Shown piece after piece: positions 52,470 through 63,670 of a stretch of 64,000 bases of DNA. Origin of the DNA: Anisakis pegreffii (Eukaryota > Nematoda > Chromadorea > Rhabditida > Anisakidae). The position numbers were made by a program, and so were the translations under genes. The DNA is taken from the NCBI GenBank assembly GCA_035041965.1, contig JAPYMA010002771.1, positions 124,001-188,000 on the forward strand. The letters run 5' to 3'. The stretch's first letter is position 1, and each line of letters opens with the position of its first letter. The notes below the pieces were generated by a model. It was not told the DNA's origin, did not search any database, and was given only the letters and a program-made list of their open reading frames with translations.

Positions 52470-55400
52470 TCAGTCTTCTTTTGATGCAGATGTAAATGTT
52501 TTATAAGTTCTTTTGATAGGTACAGCTTGATGAATTTCAGCACGTTTACTCGTCTCTCCAATCGCCTTCAGCAGGTTAGCGATATCGTCGAATCGATCAC
52601 GATTCTTATAAGCAAACTCAACACAGTCCCACATCATCCTGTAACAACAAGCAATCAAGAAGCATTTTAAAAAATCTAATTTATTGAAGGTCACAAGATT
52701 TTTATGCAATGAGCAATATTATGAGACTCGCTCAGACACGCATGAGACTTCGGTTACGAGTTGAATTGTTGGCGATATGGTTATATTCTCATCGAAAACA
52801 TGACTAATGGAATGGCAATAAAGTGACTTACCCACAAAGGCTGGAGTCATCGGTACAGTCCAAGGGAATATCACCTGACAATGGTGCATTCAAGCGAAAA
52901 TACGGTACGTCAATTGAGTGACACCACGAGCGTGCTCGAACCACTGGCGCGCCTTCTGCTAATGTAGCCTGAATTTTGAGCACTTTTATTTTGCATAGTT
53001 CACGTGATATAAAGCAGTCAAGATCATAAATTTAGCTGGTTGATGCACTGAATACTCAAGAGTGAATAAATTCATTGCATCGTTTTTCAGCGACTGTGAC
53101 AGATTGTGATTTGATCTGCAAAGATACTAACTTGATCAATGATAACAATGCCGAGACTTTTGATGGCCATCACAGAGCTGACCAAACTTCCGCCGAATTC
53201 AAGACTTTGTGCATCGAGCGCTTTCACTGGATTGACACCACTGCCCACACTCAACACACATCCCAATCGTAATTTCTTTTTGCCTTCTTTCTGAATACAA
53301 CATATCAAAATTTTGTGACAGTTCCTGAAATTCCCTAACGTTTCCGAACAGCCGTCAGAAAATTTAACTTTTCGATCAAATTTCCCGATATGGGTGGAAA
53401 ATTTACATAACATTCTCACGCGACTCTGCATGAAAGTTTAATGAGCGAAACTTACACGATGATGATATATATCAGCATACATTAATGAAACATCTCTAAA
53501 CTATAGCAGAATATTCACCTTATACTGAAGAACACTGTTCCAAAAATGTACTTCGCTGAGCAGCTCAAGCGTTGGATTATTCGACGCAATACCACCGTCA
53601 ACGTATTTGTTCTCGGACGATGGGAAATAGGTTGGCGCCGCGCTCGATCGACGCAAGGCACGCCAAATTTTCATATCTGCAGTCATCAGAATGTATCGTC
53701 GCAAAATCACCTTTCACTTTAGAATCAAACGAAAGAGCATTCGCATGATCAGCAAAGTCCATCGAACGCAATATGAACGAATCTCACAAAACAAGGCATC
53801 CGTTTAAGAAGCAGTTCATCAAAAATTCACCAGATGGGCACGCATATCCCAAATCATTGTTTTCCTCTTCTGAAAGCGGTAGTTCGTAGTTGCGCATCAA
53901 CTCCAGTTGTACAGGGAATGTTTCCACACATACTGTTGGGATTATCAACCTAGAAATCATGATGCTTCCTTTCTGATTTTAGGTTAAAGAGCAACTTCGC
54001 TGCACTCAATGGGATAGTCATTTGTCAATTATCTTATTGCGATGTTGAACCACCCCATTCAGTTGATATTGCTTACGAAAAAAAATCATTTCTGACTTCA
54101 ATATGAAAGTAGTGAATGATATTGATGAGTGACCAACTTTGGGTATTTGAGATCACCAAGTGTCTGATCATTACCAAAGGTTTTCTTCAGAATCATTTCA
54201 AACACACTCGCATCGTATGGTCTCGATCCACTGAAAACGCAGTCCTTAACTCGTAGATAGAGTTGAAGACATTGTCGCAAATCGTATCCTAAAACACTCG
54301 TAAAATCAGAAAGAAATTAACATTCCTCATGCATGTTCCTGACGGTAAGAGCATATGAAGAGTCGGAAAAAGGCACGAGCAATTGTTTCGATGGAACTTT
54401 TTGTAGCACTTATGAATGAACGAAGTCATTATGAGAGATAATCCTCTAAACTGCTCTCGCATATTATTGAGAAGAAACAACCTGAAGCGAGTGCAGCACT
54501 GATCAAACTTCCGGTACTTGTTCCGGCCACCCAATCGAAATAATTAAACAGTGGTGCCTCCAAACGTTTTTGTAATGCAAGTAACAGCTGAACATGGCAA
54601 ATGAGCAATAAGTAACCACTCTTAGCAAATCACGTCTATCAGCTAGTAATCTAACTCGTAAATGAATGCGCACACGTCAAAACTTATGCAGATCAGGTTA
54701 CCAAAACTTTGTTACTCACGATTAATATCTCACTGGCGCTTAACACCATATATTCAAGCTATCGAATATTCCAACCGGAATTTCTAAATGACCAATTCTT
54801 ATGAATTCAATTGCGAACTTGAATGGTAGCTAATCCTCGAACGCCGCCTCCATCCAACGCCAGTGTACTGATCATGAATCTATTGATTTCTTTCTTCTTG
54901 TTCAAGTTATGCAAATATGAATAGACCCTTTGAAGTGATCTCTGAAATGAACATCTGATAAATGCATTGCATAGCAAGAATGAATTCAGCAAATTTTTTT
55001 AATGAATGTTTTCGGTGCACTGTGGCTGGTCACCTTATTTGGAACAGAATTATTCAGGGGAACATCTCTCGAATTAATCAGTGATGATTGTTCCAGATCC
55101 GCATTCAACACGTCATAACACTTCACCATTCCGTTGACAGTACTGCATAACTCCCTTAATACCTTTCTGTTGGAGACATGGCACTGCTCTTTTCAGTGTC
55201 AATTACCAGATGTCACCAGTAAGATTCAACCTATTAGTATGGCTTCGTATTGAAACTGATCACAAAACGATAATCTCAACGAAAATTTACGTTTTGTGAG
55301 TAAAGCAGCGGTAATCTTCGATAAACTTGTTTTCGGCGGTTTCTATTTATGTCCGGATCCAAATCGAAGCCATACGCATTCATTGACTGCTTGTCCTGAC

Positions 55401-58400
55401 GTAGTTCGGATCACGAAGTGACTCAACAACCGAAACGAATCTTTCTCAGCTCTTTCGAGTAGTCTAATTGTAGTGACTTCGGATAGGATGAATTCATTAG
55501 CAGTACGTTCACTTGGACTCTGTGCATGTCAAATGTTGCCAGTAAAATGATCGAAGCTATCGAAACCATATTTGGATAATTCAACAAATGATTCATCATC
55601 TCCACGCATTTCCTTTTGAAACTTCAACTGCAATACGATCTTATGTCTGTACTTACCTTTAAATCAACTGAATCCTTTGTGCGTGATACAATTGGGCCTG
55701 AAATTATAAGAATTGTCAATTTATATTTTTGCGTGATTGCTATCACTCGATGAACGGTCGCACAGCAACTTGTCGCCTGAATCAGTCCGTATGGTGCCGC
55801 CTCTTGATGTATTTCCGCATTCATTTAATAATTTAATAATATTTCGGGAGAAAATTTGGAATAACGCATCAATTAAAGAGAATAATTCCGTTGAAAAATT
55901 CAGATGTGACTTATACGAGCTGTAGAAATTCGTTCATACCAGGTGACGCTTCTTGAGGTGAATCAAAACTACGAGCTCTTCTCATATCTGTCAGATGTGT
56001 GCGTTCAGCCCTGGAAAATTTATCATTTTCTCAACAAAAAACAGATATCTTCAATGCTCTATTCCATGTTCCCACCAAATTTTTCCCTTGCACCAGTTTT
56101 TTCTATAAATTGGCAAGAGCGATAAGTTCCACAGTCAATTAATAGATTCTGAGATCAAAAAATATAATTGAATAAAATTTCGCTTTCCTGTAGGGCAGTG
56201 GTTCTCGTAGGGGGTGAAATTACCCATTTTGAGTAATTTGGAGGTGTTGGGGGATATGGAGGAGGTTGGAAAATTGGATCTCGTGTCGGAAAATTGATAT
56301 CTTTTCAGTGTTTCAATAGGGTTTTCATTCCTTTGCTTGCTGCTACAATCACTCTCATAGCTTTTATCACCGAAAGTGTTCTCTTCTGCCAATTTCTCAT
56401 TCATCTCATTCAACTATTAAAGTCAAATCCTCATTATGTCGAATGCACTCTATAATTGATCATTTGATTGTCGAACGTTGCTGATCAATAATATTTGATT
56501 GATGTATTGTTGATTTCGGCTCTCAGCACTCGTCAACATATTCAGTAGACAGTATATGCTACAGAATTAGAAATTAATTCGAACTGTGAAGTGGAATGAG
56601 ACGAACTGAATGAGAAAAACTTATCAGGAGAACGATATTCGCATGTATTAGCTATGAGAGTGAATACAACACGTCTGAAAAGAATGAGAATCCATCTAAA
56701 TCAGTTTGAAGTGAGCGTGTTGTAGACAATAGCTTTTCACGCAGTCACAATCGATTGCAATAATGAGGAACACAACGGTCTAAGAAAAGGCCTAGCCATG
56801 TCAAATACCATCATGTTGTTCTTTTGATGATCTGGCAGGCCGCCCCTCCCACTGGGGGGGGCGGCCTGCCAGATCATCAAAAGGGGTAATGGAGCACCCG
56901 AACGTGAGAACCACTGTTGTAGGGGAATGAATGAAGGATCGAACGCGAAAAGATCGACTTTCAAACTGCTTACGAGTCAGCTTTTTCGCCATCAACTGCT
57001 AAAAGCGTACTGTAGTCAGCGCACGCCACTGTGCACCCACTCATCTCTAACGAACATCTCTTCGCGCCGCACATTATCAACGATCTCAAAATCTCACAAG
57101 CTTCTCGACTGAAATAAGACAAAAACATCGATTTCAGCTTCCTTCTGCAATGCTATTGTGCAGTGATTAACCTGGTTGGTAACATCCATTCCGTATTTAG
57201 TTTTCGCTTCTATTCAGCTAAAAATTGTTTCTTCAATGAACCCATTTACAAGTGTAACGTCTAATGTAGAAATATGCAAGCTGAGTAGTGGCCAACCGAG
57301 AGGAGTGCAGTTTTTGAAATATAATCACAGAAGCAATCGTAATCGGTTTTTGGGTCACCAAAGTGAGTATATGACTGAAGCAATAGACACTCGAAGCTCA
57401 GTATATTCAAACCAACTTTGATCGACTGAATCGAGCCGCAATATGTCTCGGCTTCTCACCGATGCCAGCGTTTGGATTCGCCCCCAAGACGAGTAGACCA
57501 CGCACCATTTCAACATTCAGTCTCTGGATGAAAACCTACTGATTAGCGGTGGTTCCTAGCAACATCGGCCCTCCTCATTCTCCTCCACCCCGTCCACTCT
57601 CCCCCTCTCTCACCATGCGTTAGGGGAATTGGCGAAATTATATGATGAGACCGACCGCTTCTCTGTAATCGACCAATTTGCGCTGCTTACAGATACGAGT
57701 CGAGCATCTTCATTACCATTACACTGATCAATAATTACTCATAAAGGTCATTTGTTGAGGTGATGTGTTCGAATCCGGTCTTTGCCTGTTAACAGTATGT
57801 TACCCCTCATATGCACATGAACAGAAATAATATGGCGCTCATGAGTATCGCCTAAACGTTGAATCAAAATAACTTCATCGATGCACAAACCGAAACAGCG
57901 ATTGCAAGTGCGCTGTGTCCCTCGTTATCCAGCAGATCCAAATCCACGTCGTATGCGGCAATGGCGAACACCAGTTGAATGTCATCCTTATGCACGTAAA
58001 CATGCAACGGTGTTTGTCCGGCATTATTCCGCGCGTTCAGATCCAACTGTGCGCCTTTCAGTTCAAGCAGTGCTATTAACGGTGCTTTTTGCGTTGCCAT
58101 ATGCAAAACCGTATTATCGGTCATCGAGTCTCGTTCATACAACAGATCATCATCCGTTTTTGTGATTAGAGTTTGCATCAAACTGAAATCGCCAACTTCA
58201 TCTGTATAGAAGTGCAAATGACCTAATTCAATTGCTGTATTGCTGATCTTGGCTGTCAACACTCGTCAACTTATCCAGTAAATTTACAGGATGAGAAATT
58301 AATTCGAACTGTGAAGTGGAATGAGACGAATTGAATGAGAAAAGCTCATCAGGAGAACGATATTCGCACGCATTAGCTATGAGAATGCTGCAATCAACTT

Positions 58401-61400
58401 CAATAGATTGATCAAAGAAGAAACAGTATAAGATGCTATCATTTTCCAAGAGTTGCAGGTGAATAAGTTCAAGCTGATAGAGTCTAATGGTTCATACAGT
58501 TGAGCTAGAGATCCACGAATGATACTGTATCATGACGTGAGTAACATGCCTAAAATCAGACAATCAACAATGCTCTGAAGTGGTGCTTCGTAAACAAATA
58601 CAGATCACGAACGATGCATGGTTACTGTACGAGTTGAGAACCTCCAATAAAATCAGGAGTGCAATACGTACTCAAGTGTTTTAGTGCTGTCTTGCATCGC
58701 CTCGAAGAAGGGATTTATTCCGTTTGATCTGACGTTAACAGACGCACCGTAACCGAGCAAAGTGGACACGCATCTCGCATTCCCACTCTTTATTGCCAAT
58801 AGTAACGGTGTGTAGCCATCGTTGTTGACCACATTCATTAACCTCTCAAAACTCGAATGAGCCTTCTCCCACAGTAACTTAAATGAAGATGCTCTAATTT
58901 CATGATGATAACTTCATGATAACACTTCATCCCGGCTTCACGAATCTTCTACCGTATCATAATGCACCAAAAGATGTTGCTAATTGCCTCGAAACTCTGT
59001 CGAAAATATTTGATCACAAAAATCGATCGTGCAGAAGCCAATTTTGGTCGTTTTAGATCTTTTTTTGCTAGTTGTTACTGAATATTCAAGTTCGCATTAC
59101 GTGCTAACAACTCCCAGACTTTTTATAGCACAACGAAGAACTTCGTTGGATCATTTTATTTTTTCCCGCTTCTATGATTTCGTACATTGTAAAATTTTGA
59201 TCTGTATATTAGTGCAGTAATCGTAGATGTCTCGAAGGGATCAAAATATGAGCTAAACGCTCACTGTCAAATAGAATATGATATTCAATTTTGTACAAAC
59301 CTGTAATATAGCTTGTGAAGACTGTGCAGCGAAATGTACACAATTGTTTCCGTTTATATCACACAATGAAAGGCTCGCACCGTTTCTAGAAAGCAACTTT
59401 CAGATGGGTTCAGTTTGTTGAGAAACAAAATTTTGTGTGTGTTAAATTTCCGATTAATCATCAGTTGCTGCTTGTCGGACCAACATCTTCTATTGTTCAA
59501 AAATTGAAGTTAGAGAACCTAACTGATCCTTGTAACATCATACGAATGCCTTGCAGCATCATTCTGTTGAGATGGAATCATTCAACGGAAAATGACGAAG
59601 TTGAAATGAGCGAAAATGAACCCGATCAATGTGCTTATCAAATCAATTTGATTGTTTTGTATTGCAATCATCAATGGATACAATCCTTCTGGCTGACATT
59701 TCGTTGTGAGCATCCTGAATCAACACCCATACTCAAAAGTGTTTCTCTTTTCATCTTTCATTCGTTATCATCTATCGGTTGAGGTTCATATCCACCGGCA
59801 CTATCCAAAGATTCAAGTCTAGCGTAAATTAGTTCAAAGCAATCTCTCAGGAAGAATCACTTTGAAAACACTGGCAATTCCGTGCGGTTCTGGATGTCAT
59901 TCTTGAGAAACAAAAGCAATGTGGCTGATGTTAATTTATTTCGCCCATGACAACACTAACCTATTACGAGTCTTTTCATCAACATCACAAAAAATATTAT
60001 TCAAACCAATTAAGGCGGCTATATGTTCTGATCGCCATAACATATGTTGACGAAAACTGTCCAAAAGTTTATGCACGAATTCGATTGCATCTTCTTTTTG
60101 TTCTCAAATAAATACTTCGTTATTGTTTTCACGCTTAGAAAAAAACGATGGGAATTTTCATTATTTTGCGACGTCACTTCTCAGTTTTCATTTATGGCGA
60201 CATGAGTGCTAAATTCTTTAAATGATATGTTAGATACGTGAATTTCATTCGAGATCAGTTCACTTTTGTAGAAGATGAAGTTATATAACCAGTGTTCCTG
60301 GATTATATCTTCATTTGATTTTGATCTATGCGACAGAATTGTTCAAATGCACAATTATCACCACTATGAGTGGGATTGACTGTAATGTGCCTTTAGTATC
60401 AGTGATATGAATACAAAGAAAATGACAAGTGATAAGGATTACTATCAATATAACGGAAAAGAATGCAGCAGTCGCGGCATCGTTGACACAATTCAAGCAC
60501 GTCGTCTGCGTTCTCGGATCTGTACATGGTCAAATAATTCTTGTGAGCAGTGCCGTCAATGAATACGAACAGCAAATGACATAATACATCATCCTGCGCA
60601 CTCAACGTGTCTCGCGAACTGCCGTACCGTTCGCATTTCATTTGCTCGATTGCGTTCTGTCCATTGATGGGACCTCGCCGCACTTCGAATGCTGATTCTA
60701 CGTCTGAAAGCAGTCATGGTCATCGAACACTATCGACAGATCCTCGGAGTATTATATCACTCATTCAGATATACCTTTACCGGTGCATCTAGACAAGAAT
60801 CAAAATCACCAACAACTTACTATCGGTTGGAAATATCCGATCATAATTGGGAAGTTTTCTTTCCGGGAATTTCACGATCTCGTTTGGATCGGCCGGTACC
60901 CATGACTCTTCGGCGTTATCTTTTTTACCGGAATTTGACCATAAGTCGAATAATGATTCAGGTATCAACGATGACAACACACTAAAAAATATTGAAACTT
61001 ATATTTTTTACTACTCGGCAACTACCGAATGGAAAGACGCATCGTTTAAAAAATTGCTAAAGCAACTTTTCGTGTCATCCAAACGAAGTGCATAAATGCA
61101 CTGATGAATATGACGGTACATTAAGTCATATGGATCTCAGAGGATATCTAATGAACGTCGCATATTTTGAGGAACTAACCTTCCAATGGAACTTTCACCT
61201 TCACGCTCTCTTGTCGATGCTGAAATCGCCGTTGAGGTTTTCGAAGAGGCAGCGTTAGATTCCACAATTGTGCTGCTTATTTGAATCGGACTCACGTAAC
61301 TGCTTATGGTTGTGTAAGATTCAGTCGCGGTAGTGCTCGATGAGGTGGCGTTTGATTGCGAGTTCGTATTTATATTGGACATTTTATTCACGGCCACTTT

Positions 61401-61421
61401 GCGGTGATAGCGATTGCGCAT
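52470..61421 (-). CDS. Group VI calcium-independent phospholipase A2 (PLA2G6-like)
   Basis: Hydrolyses glycerophospholipids to free fatty acid and lysophospholipid; membrane remodelling and signalling. About 18 exons, minus strand: 61421-61180, 60981-60821, 60703-60443, 60102-59961, 59714-59622, 59385-59301, 58844-58672, 58182-57891, 57108-57011, 55697-55657, 54941-54819, 54587-54482, 54288-54138, 53949-53831, 53676-53519, 53290-53132, 52968-52832, 52638-52470; roughly 900 residues versus 806 in human PLA2G6. The first exon is an ~80-residue Ser/Thr-rich extension (ATG at 61421; a second Met at codon 14). Next comes the iPLA2 N-terminal region, then about six ankyrin repeats ([53 protein letters not shown]). 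The patatin-type catalytic domain has [15 protein letters not shown] (oxyanion hole), [12 protein letters not shown] (nucleophile Ser in GTSTG, ~594), RSSAAPTYF and [12 protein letters not shown] (dyad Asp, ~722). The join 57891 to 57108 is out of phase as drawn, so a small exon or another splice site is missing there; the donor at 57011 is also a choice among several. Confidence 0.92.
56196..56916 (+). mobile_element. hAT-like non-autonomous element, copy C
   Basis: 721 bp, starting CAGTGGTTCTCGTAGGG and ending ...GAACGTGAGAACCACTG. The flanks are CTGTAGGG (56188-56195) and TTGTAGGG (56917-56924), an 8-bp duplication with one mismatch. It lies in the phospholipase intron between exons at 57108-57011 and 55697-55657, on the strand opposite the gene. 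The left end carries AAATTACCCATTTTGAGTAA, a short palindrome; the right part holds a perfect hairpin (56821-56883). Confidence 0.88.
56821..56883. repeat. Perfect 26-bp inverted repeat inside copy C
   Basis: Arms 56821-56846 and 56858-56883 are exact reverse complements (CTTTTGATGATCTGGCAGGC ... GCCTGCCAGATCATCAAAAG) around 11 bases containing TCCCACTGGG. One arm is the standard subterminal sequence of the family (present once at the right of B and D and at the left of A), so the second arm arose by inverted duplication in this copy. Confidence 0.85.
58224..58386 (+). mobile_element. Internal fragment of the hAT-like family
   Basis: Matches the middle of copies B, C and D: ATTGCTGTATTGCTGA, TGTCAACACTCGTCAAC, GAACTGTGAAGTGGAATGAG, GGAGAACGATATTCGCACGC. 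Neither terminal repeat is present. It lies in a phospholipase intron, about 40 bp from the acceptor of the exon starting at 58182. Confidence 0.75.
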
Positions 61422-62232
61422 ATAATTTATTAATCGTTGAACTAATGCACGAGAATAATCCTTGTACGCGACCCAATACTAATTAATAAAGCAATCAACG
61501 TGGACAGAACCAAACAACCGACCACAATTACAATAATATAACAAATGAAGTCCAGTTCAAGGAATTGCCTAGTATTGACTTATGGACTGGGCTGAGTATT
61601 TATTTGCATGGATTATTTATTTACATATTTCAGTTGTTTGCATATCTCATTTACATTTACATATTTTATTTTATTATTTATTTACATATTTACATCTACA
61701 TTATTGATTTACATGCGAAACACGAGCATTGTGGCCAGCAATGTTACAAACGTTTGATAGCCTGGCCAATGCAGGTAATCCAGGTGATTTATTTACATGA
61801 TTATTTACATGTTTTTGCATATATGCTTAATTGTGAGGAGATTCATTGCTTGCAAAGAGTGTATTCCTCATTGTCAATAATGTCGCGAACTGCGTGAAAA
61901 TGGCCGCAAAATTTTTCTGCTCGTTATCAGCTTGGACGAACTAGTTGTATAGTATTATTGCGCGAGTCGATGAATTATACAATGTGAAATTTATTGAAGT
62001 AATCAAAAAATGTCTTCATTTGCATTTCATTCCTATTTATGTCATGCTTAAATGCTACCTGATTTATCCAGATCGATTAAATTAATGCGAAAGTCTTCGA
62101 TTCATTAACGCAAGTAGTGCAATAAATATGCAAATGACGACTTTGAATCAAGATCTCGCTTCACATAATTTTGAATATATTGCGCAAAACTGAGGTCATT
62201 TATCAGTTACTGTTATGGTTACATTGCTTTAG
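61422..62232. other. Divergent intergenic region, phospholipase promoter side
   Basis: Lies between the divergent phospholipase and right-edge genes and should contain both 5' regions. It includes an AT-rich TTTACATATTT-type low-complexity block. A possible short exon ends at ...CCAATGCAG|GTAATC near 61773 but has no recognised role. Confidence 0.35.
61593..61715. repeat. Low-complexity TTTACATATTT repeats
   Basis: Irregular tandem reiteration of ATTTACAT and ATTTATTTACAT words, with a few more at 61785-61815. It creates the hydrophobic Tyr/Ile/Phe-rich open frame seen on the plus strand, which is not a credible protein. Confidence 0.6.
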
Positions 62233-63670
62233 TTTGCGTTTTTGGTGTGTGGTTGGCGTCTTGAATTTGCCGACGATATGATTTCTTTTATGGATGTTTG
62301 GGCGTTGTTTGTCGCATTTAGCAGTATTTTATTCGCCGTAACAATGGTCATTGCTTGTTGCGAGGGGAACCGTCCTGAAATGCTTCCGAAGGTTCGATTG
62401 CTTATTATAGGACCTTTTGAGCTGTGCTTTCAAAATGATTCTATGAGGCGGTACACTATGAAAATTCGATAAACATTTTCCTCACAGCAAAGGAAGTAGC
62501 ATTGATTACAAACAGCATTCATCGCTCAAAAGTAAGACAATTCACAATGCATTCAGATTAAATTCATTTCTGATCACAACATAAAATCCCATTCCTTCGA
62601 TTTGAATTTGTTGCTTAGAAATAGTTTTGCAAAGGATCCAAAGAAAGGAATCAAGAAGCCGGATGAAGACACCACGAAATCAGGGACGATTACGGATCAG
62701 CCGACTTCGTTCAGATCATCAGTCATGGCCACAGATCAACTAACCACCTCTAGTCCGGTATCATGATTTATCTTCTTGTGGAAATTCAGTCATGCTAGAT
62801 ATCAAAGTTTTCATTCATTTTAACAGTGTTTTCATTCTTTTCCTTGCTGCTACAATCACTCTCATAGCTGTTATACCCAAAGGTGTTCTCTTTTGTTTAT
62901 TTCTCATTCATTTCATTCAGCAATTAAAGTCAAATTCTCATTCTATCAAATACACTCTATAATTGATCATTTGATTGTCAAACGTTGTTGAGCAATTCAG
63001 TTCGGTTGCTGTATTGCTGATTTCGGCTGTCAACACTCGTCAATATGTCCAGGAAATAGTACATGCTACAGAATAAGAAACTGATTTGAACTGTGAAGCG
63101 AAATGATATGAAATGAATGAGAAAAACTCATCATGTGAACGATATTCGCATGCATTAGCTATGAGAGTGAATACAACACGTCTGAAAAGAATGAGAATCC
63201 ACCTAAGTTAGTTTGAAGTGAGCGTGTCATAGACAATAGCTTTTCATGCGGTCAGAATCGATTGCAATAATGAGGAACACAACGGTCTAAGATAAGGCCT
63301 AGCCATGTCGATTACCATCATGGACGTGCTAATAAGATTGAACGTAAAGGTCATCTGAACATAACATGTACGATTTCCATACTCAATAGGAGAGGGGGCT
63401 AACGGCGGCCTGCCAGATCATCAAAAGGGGCAATGGAGCACCCGAACGTGAGAACCACTGGTCTAGACGGTGCCTGTTCATTTCGAGTGATCGTCATGGA
63501 TCATTCATAAAAAATTCGCCATTTATCTAACTGATATCTTCCAAAAACAGTTCACCTGAGCAGTTGAATTACAGTTTCAGTCAGTGCACAGTCAATCGAC
63601 ATCCTCTACGGTTTCGACAAAATCGGAAAAGAAACCTCCGTTGGATACAAACGATCGCAAAGAAGACAGC
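62233..63670 (+). CDS. Exons of an unidentified single-TM protein, incomplete at both ends
   Basis: Three exon-like segments. 62233-62391 (phase 0) reads GWRLEFADDMISFMDVWALF then SSILFAVTMVIACC and EGNRPEMLPK: a short acidic ectodomain, one membrane span and a juxtamembrane Cys pair. 62619-62757 reads SFAKDPKKGIKKPDEDTTKS and TSFRSSVMATDQLTTSSP. 63581-63670 reads SVHSQSTSSTVSTKSEKK and LDTNDRKEDS. The last two join in phase 0 across an intron (donor CCG|GTATCA) that contains hAT copy D; without that splice the frame stops at 62766. The join from 62391 to 62619 is out of phase, so an intermediate exon (perhaps in 62490-62533) is unresolved. A small type I membrane protein with a Ser/Thr/Lys-rich cytosolic tail fits, such as a channel accessory subunit, but the family is not recognised. 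The gene probably continues beyond the window. Confidence 0.45.
62813..63460 (+). mobile_element. hAT-like non-autonomous element, copy D (5' truncated)
   Basis: Ends ...GAACGTGAGAACCACTG at 63460, next to GTCTAGAC. Its body is close to copy B from TTTTCATTCTTTTCCTTGC onwards, but the left terminal repeat and about 230 bp are missing; the similarity fades near 62813. No matching target duplication can be seen, as expected for a truncated copy. It sits in an intron of the right-edge gene. Confidence 0.8.

Noticed and set aside
59435..59782. 115-codon plus frame
   Set aside because: It overlaps the antisense of an ankyrin exon of the phospholipase (59622-59714).
61565..61897. 110-codon plus frame with many hydrophobic residues, resembling a multi-TM protein
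   Set aside because: The hydrophobic stretch is produced by TTTACATATTT low-complexity repeats.
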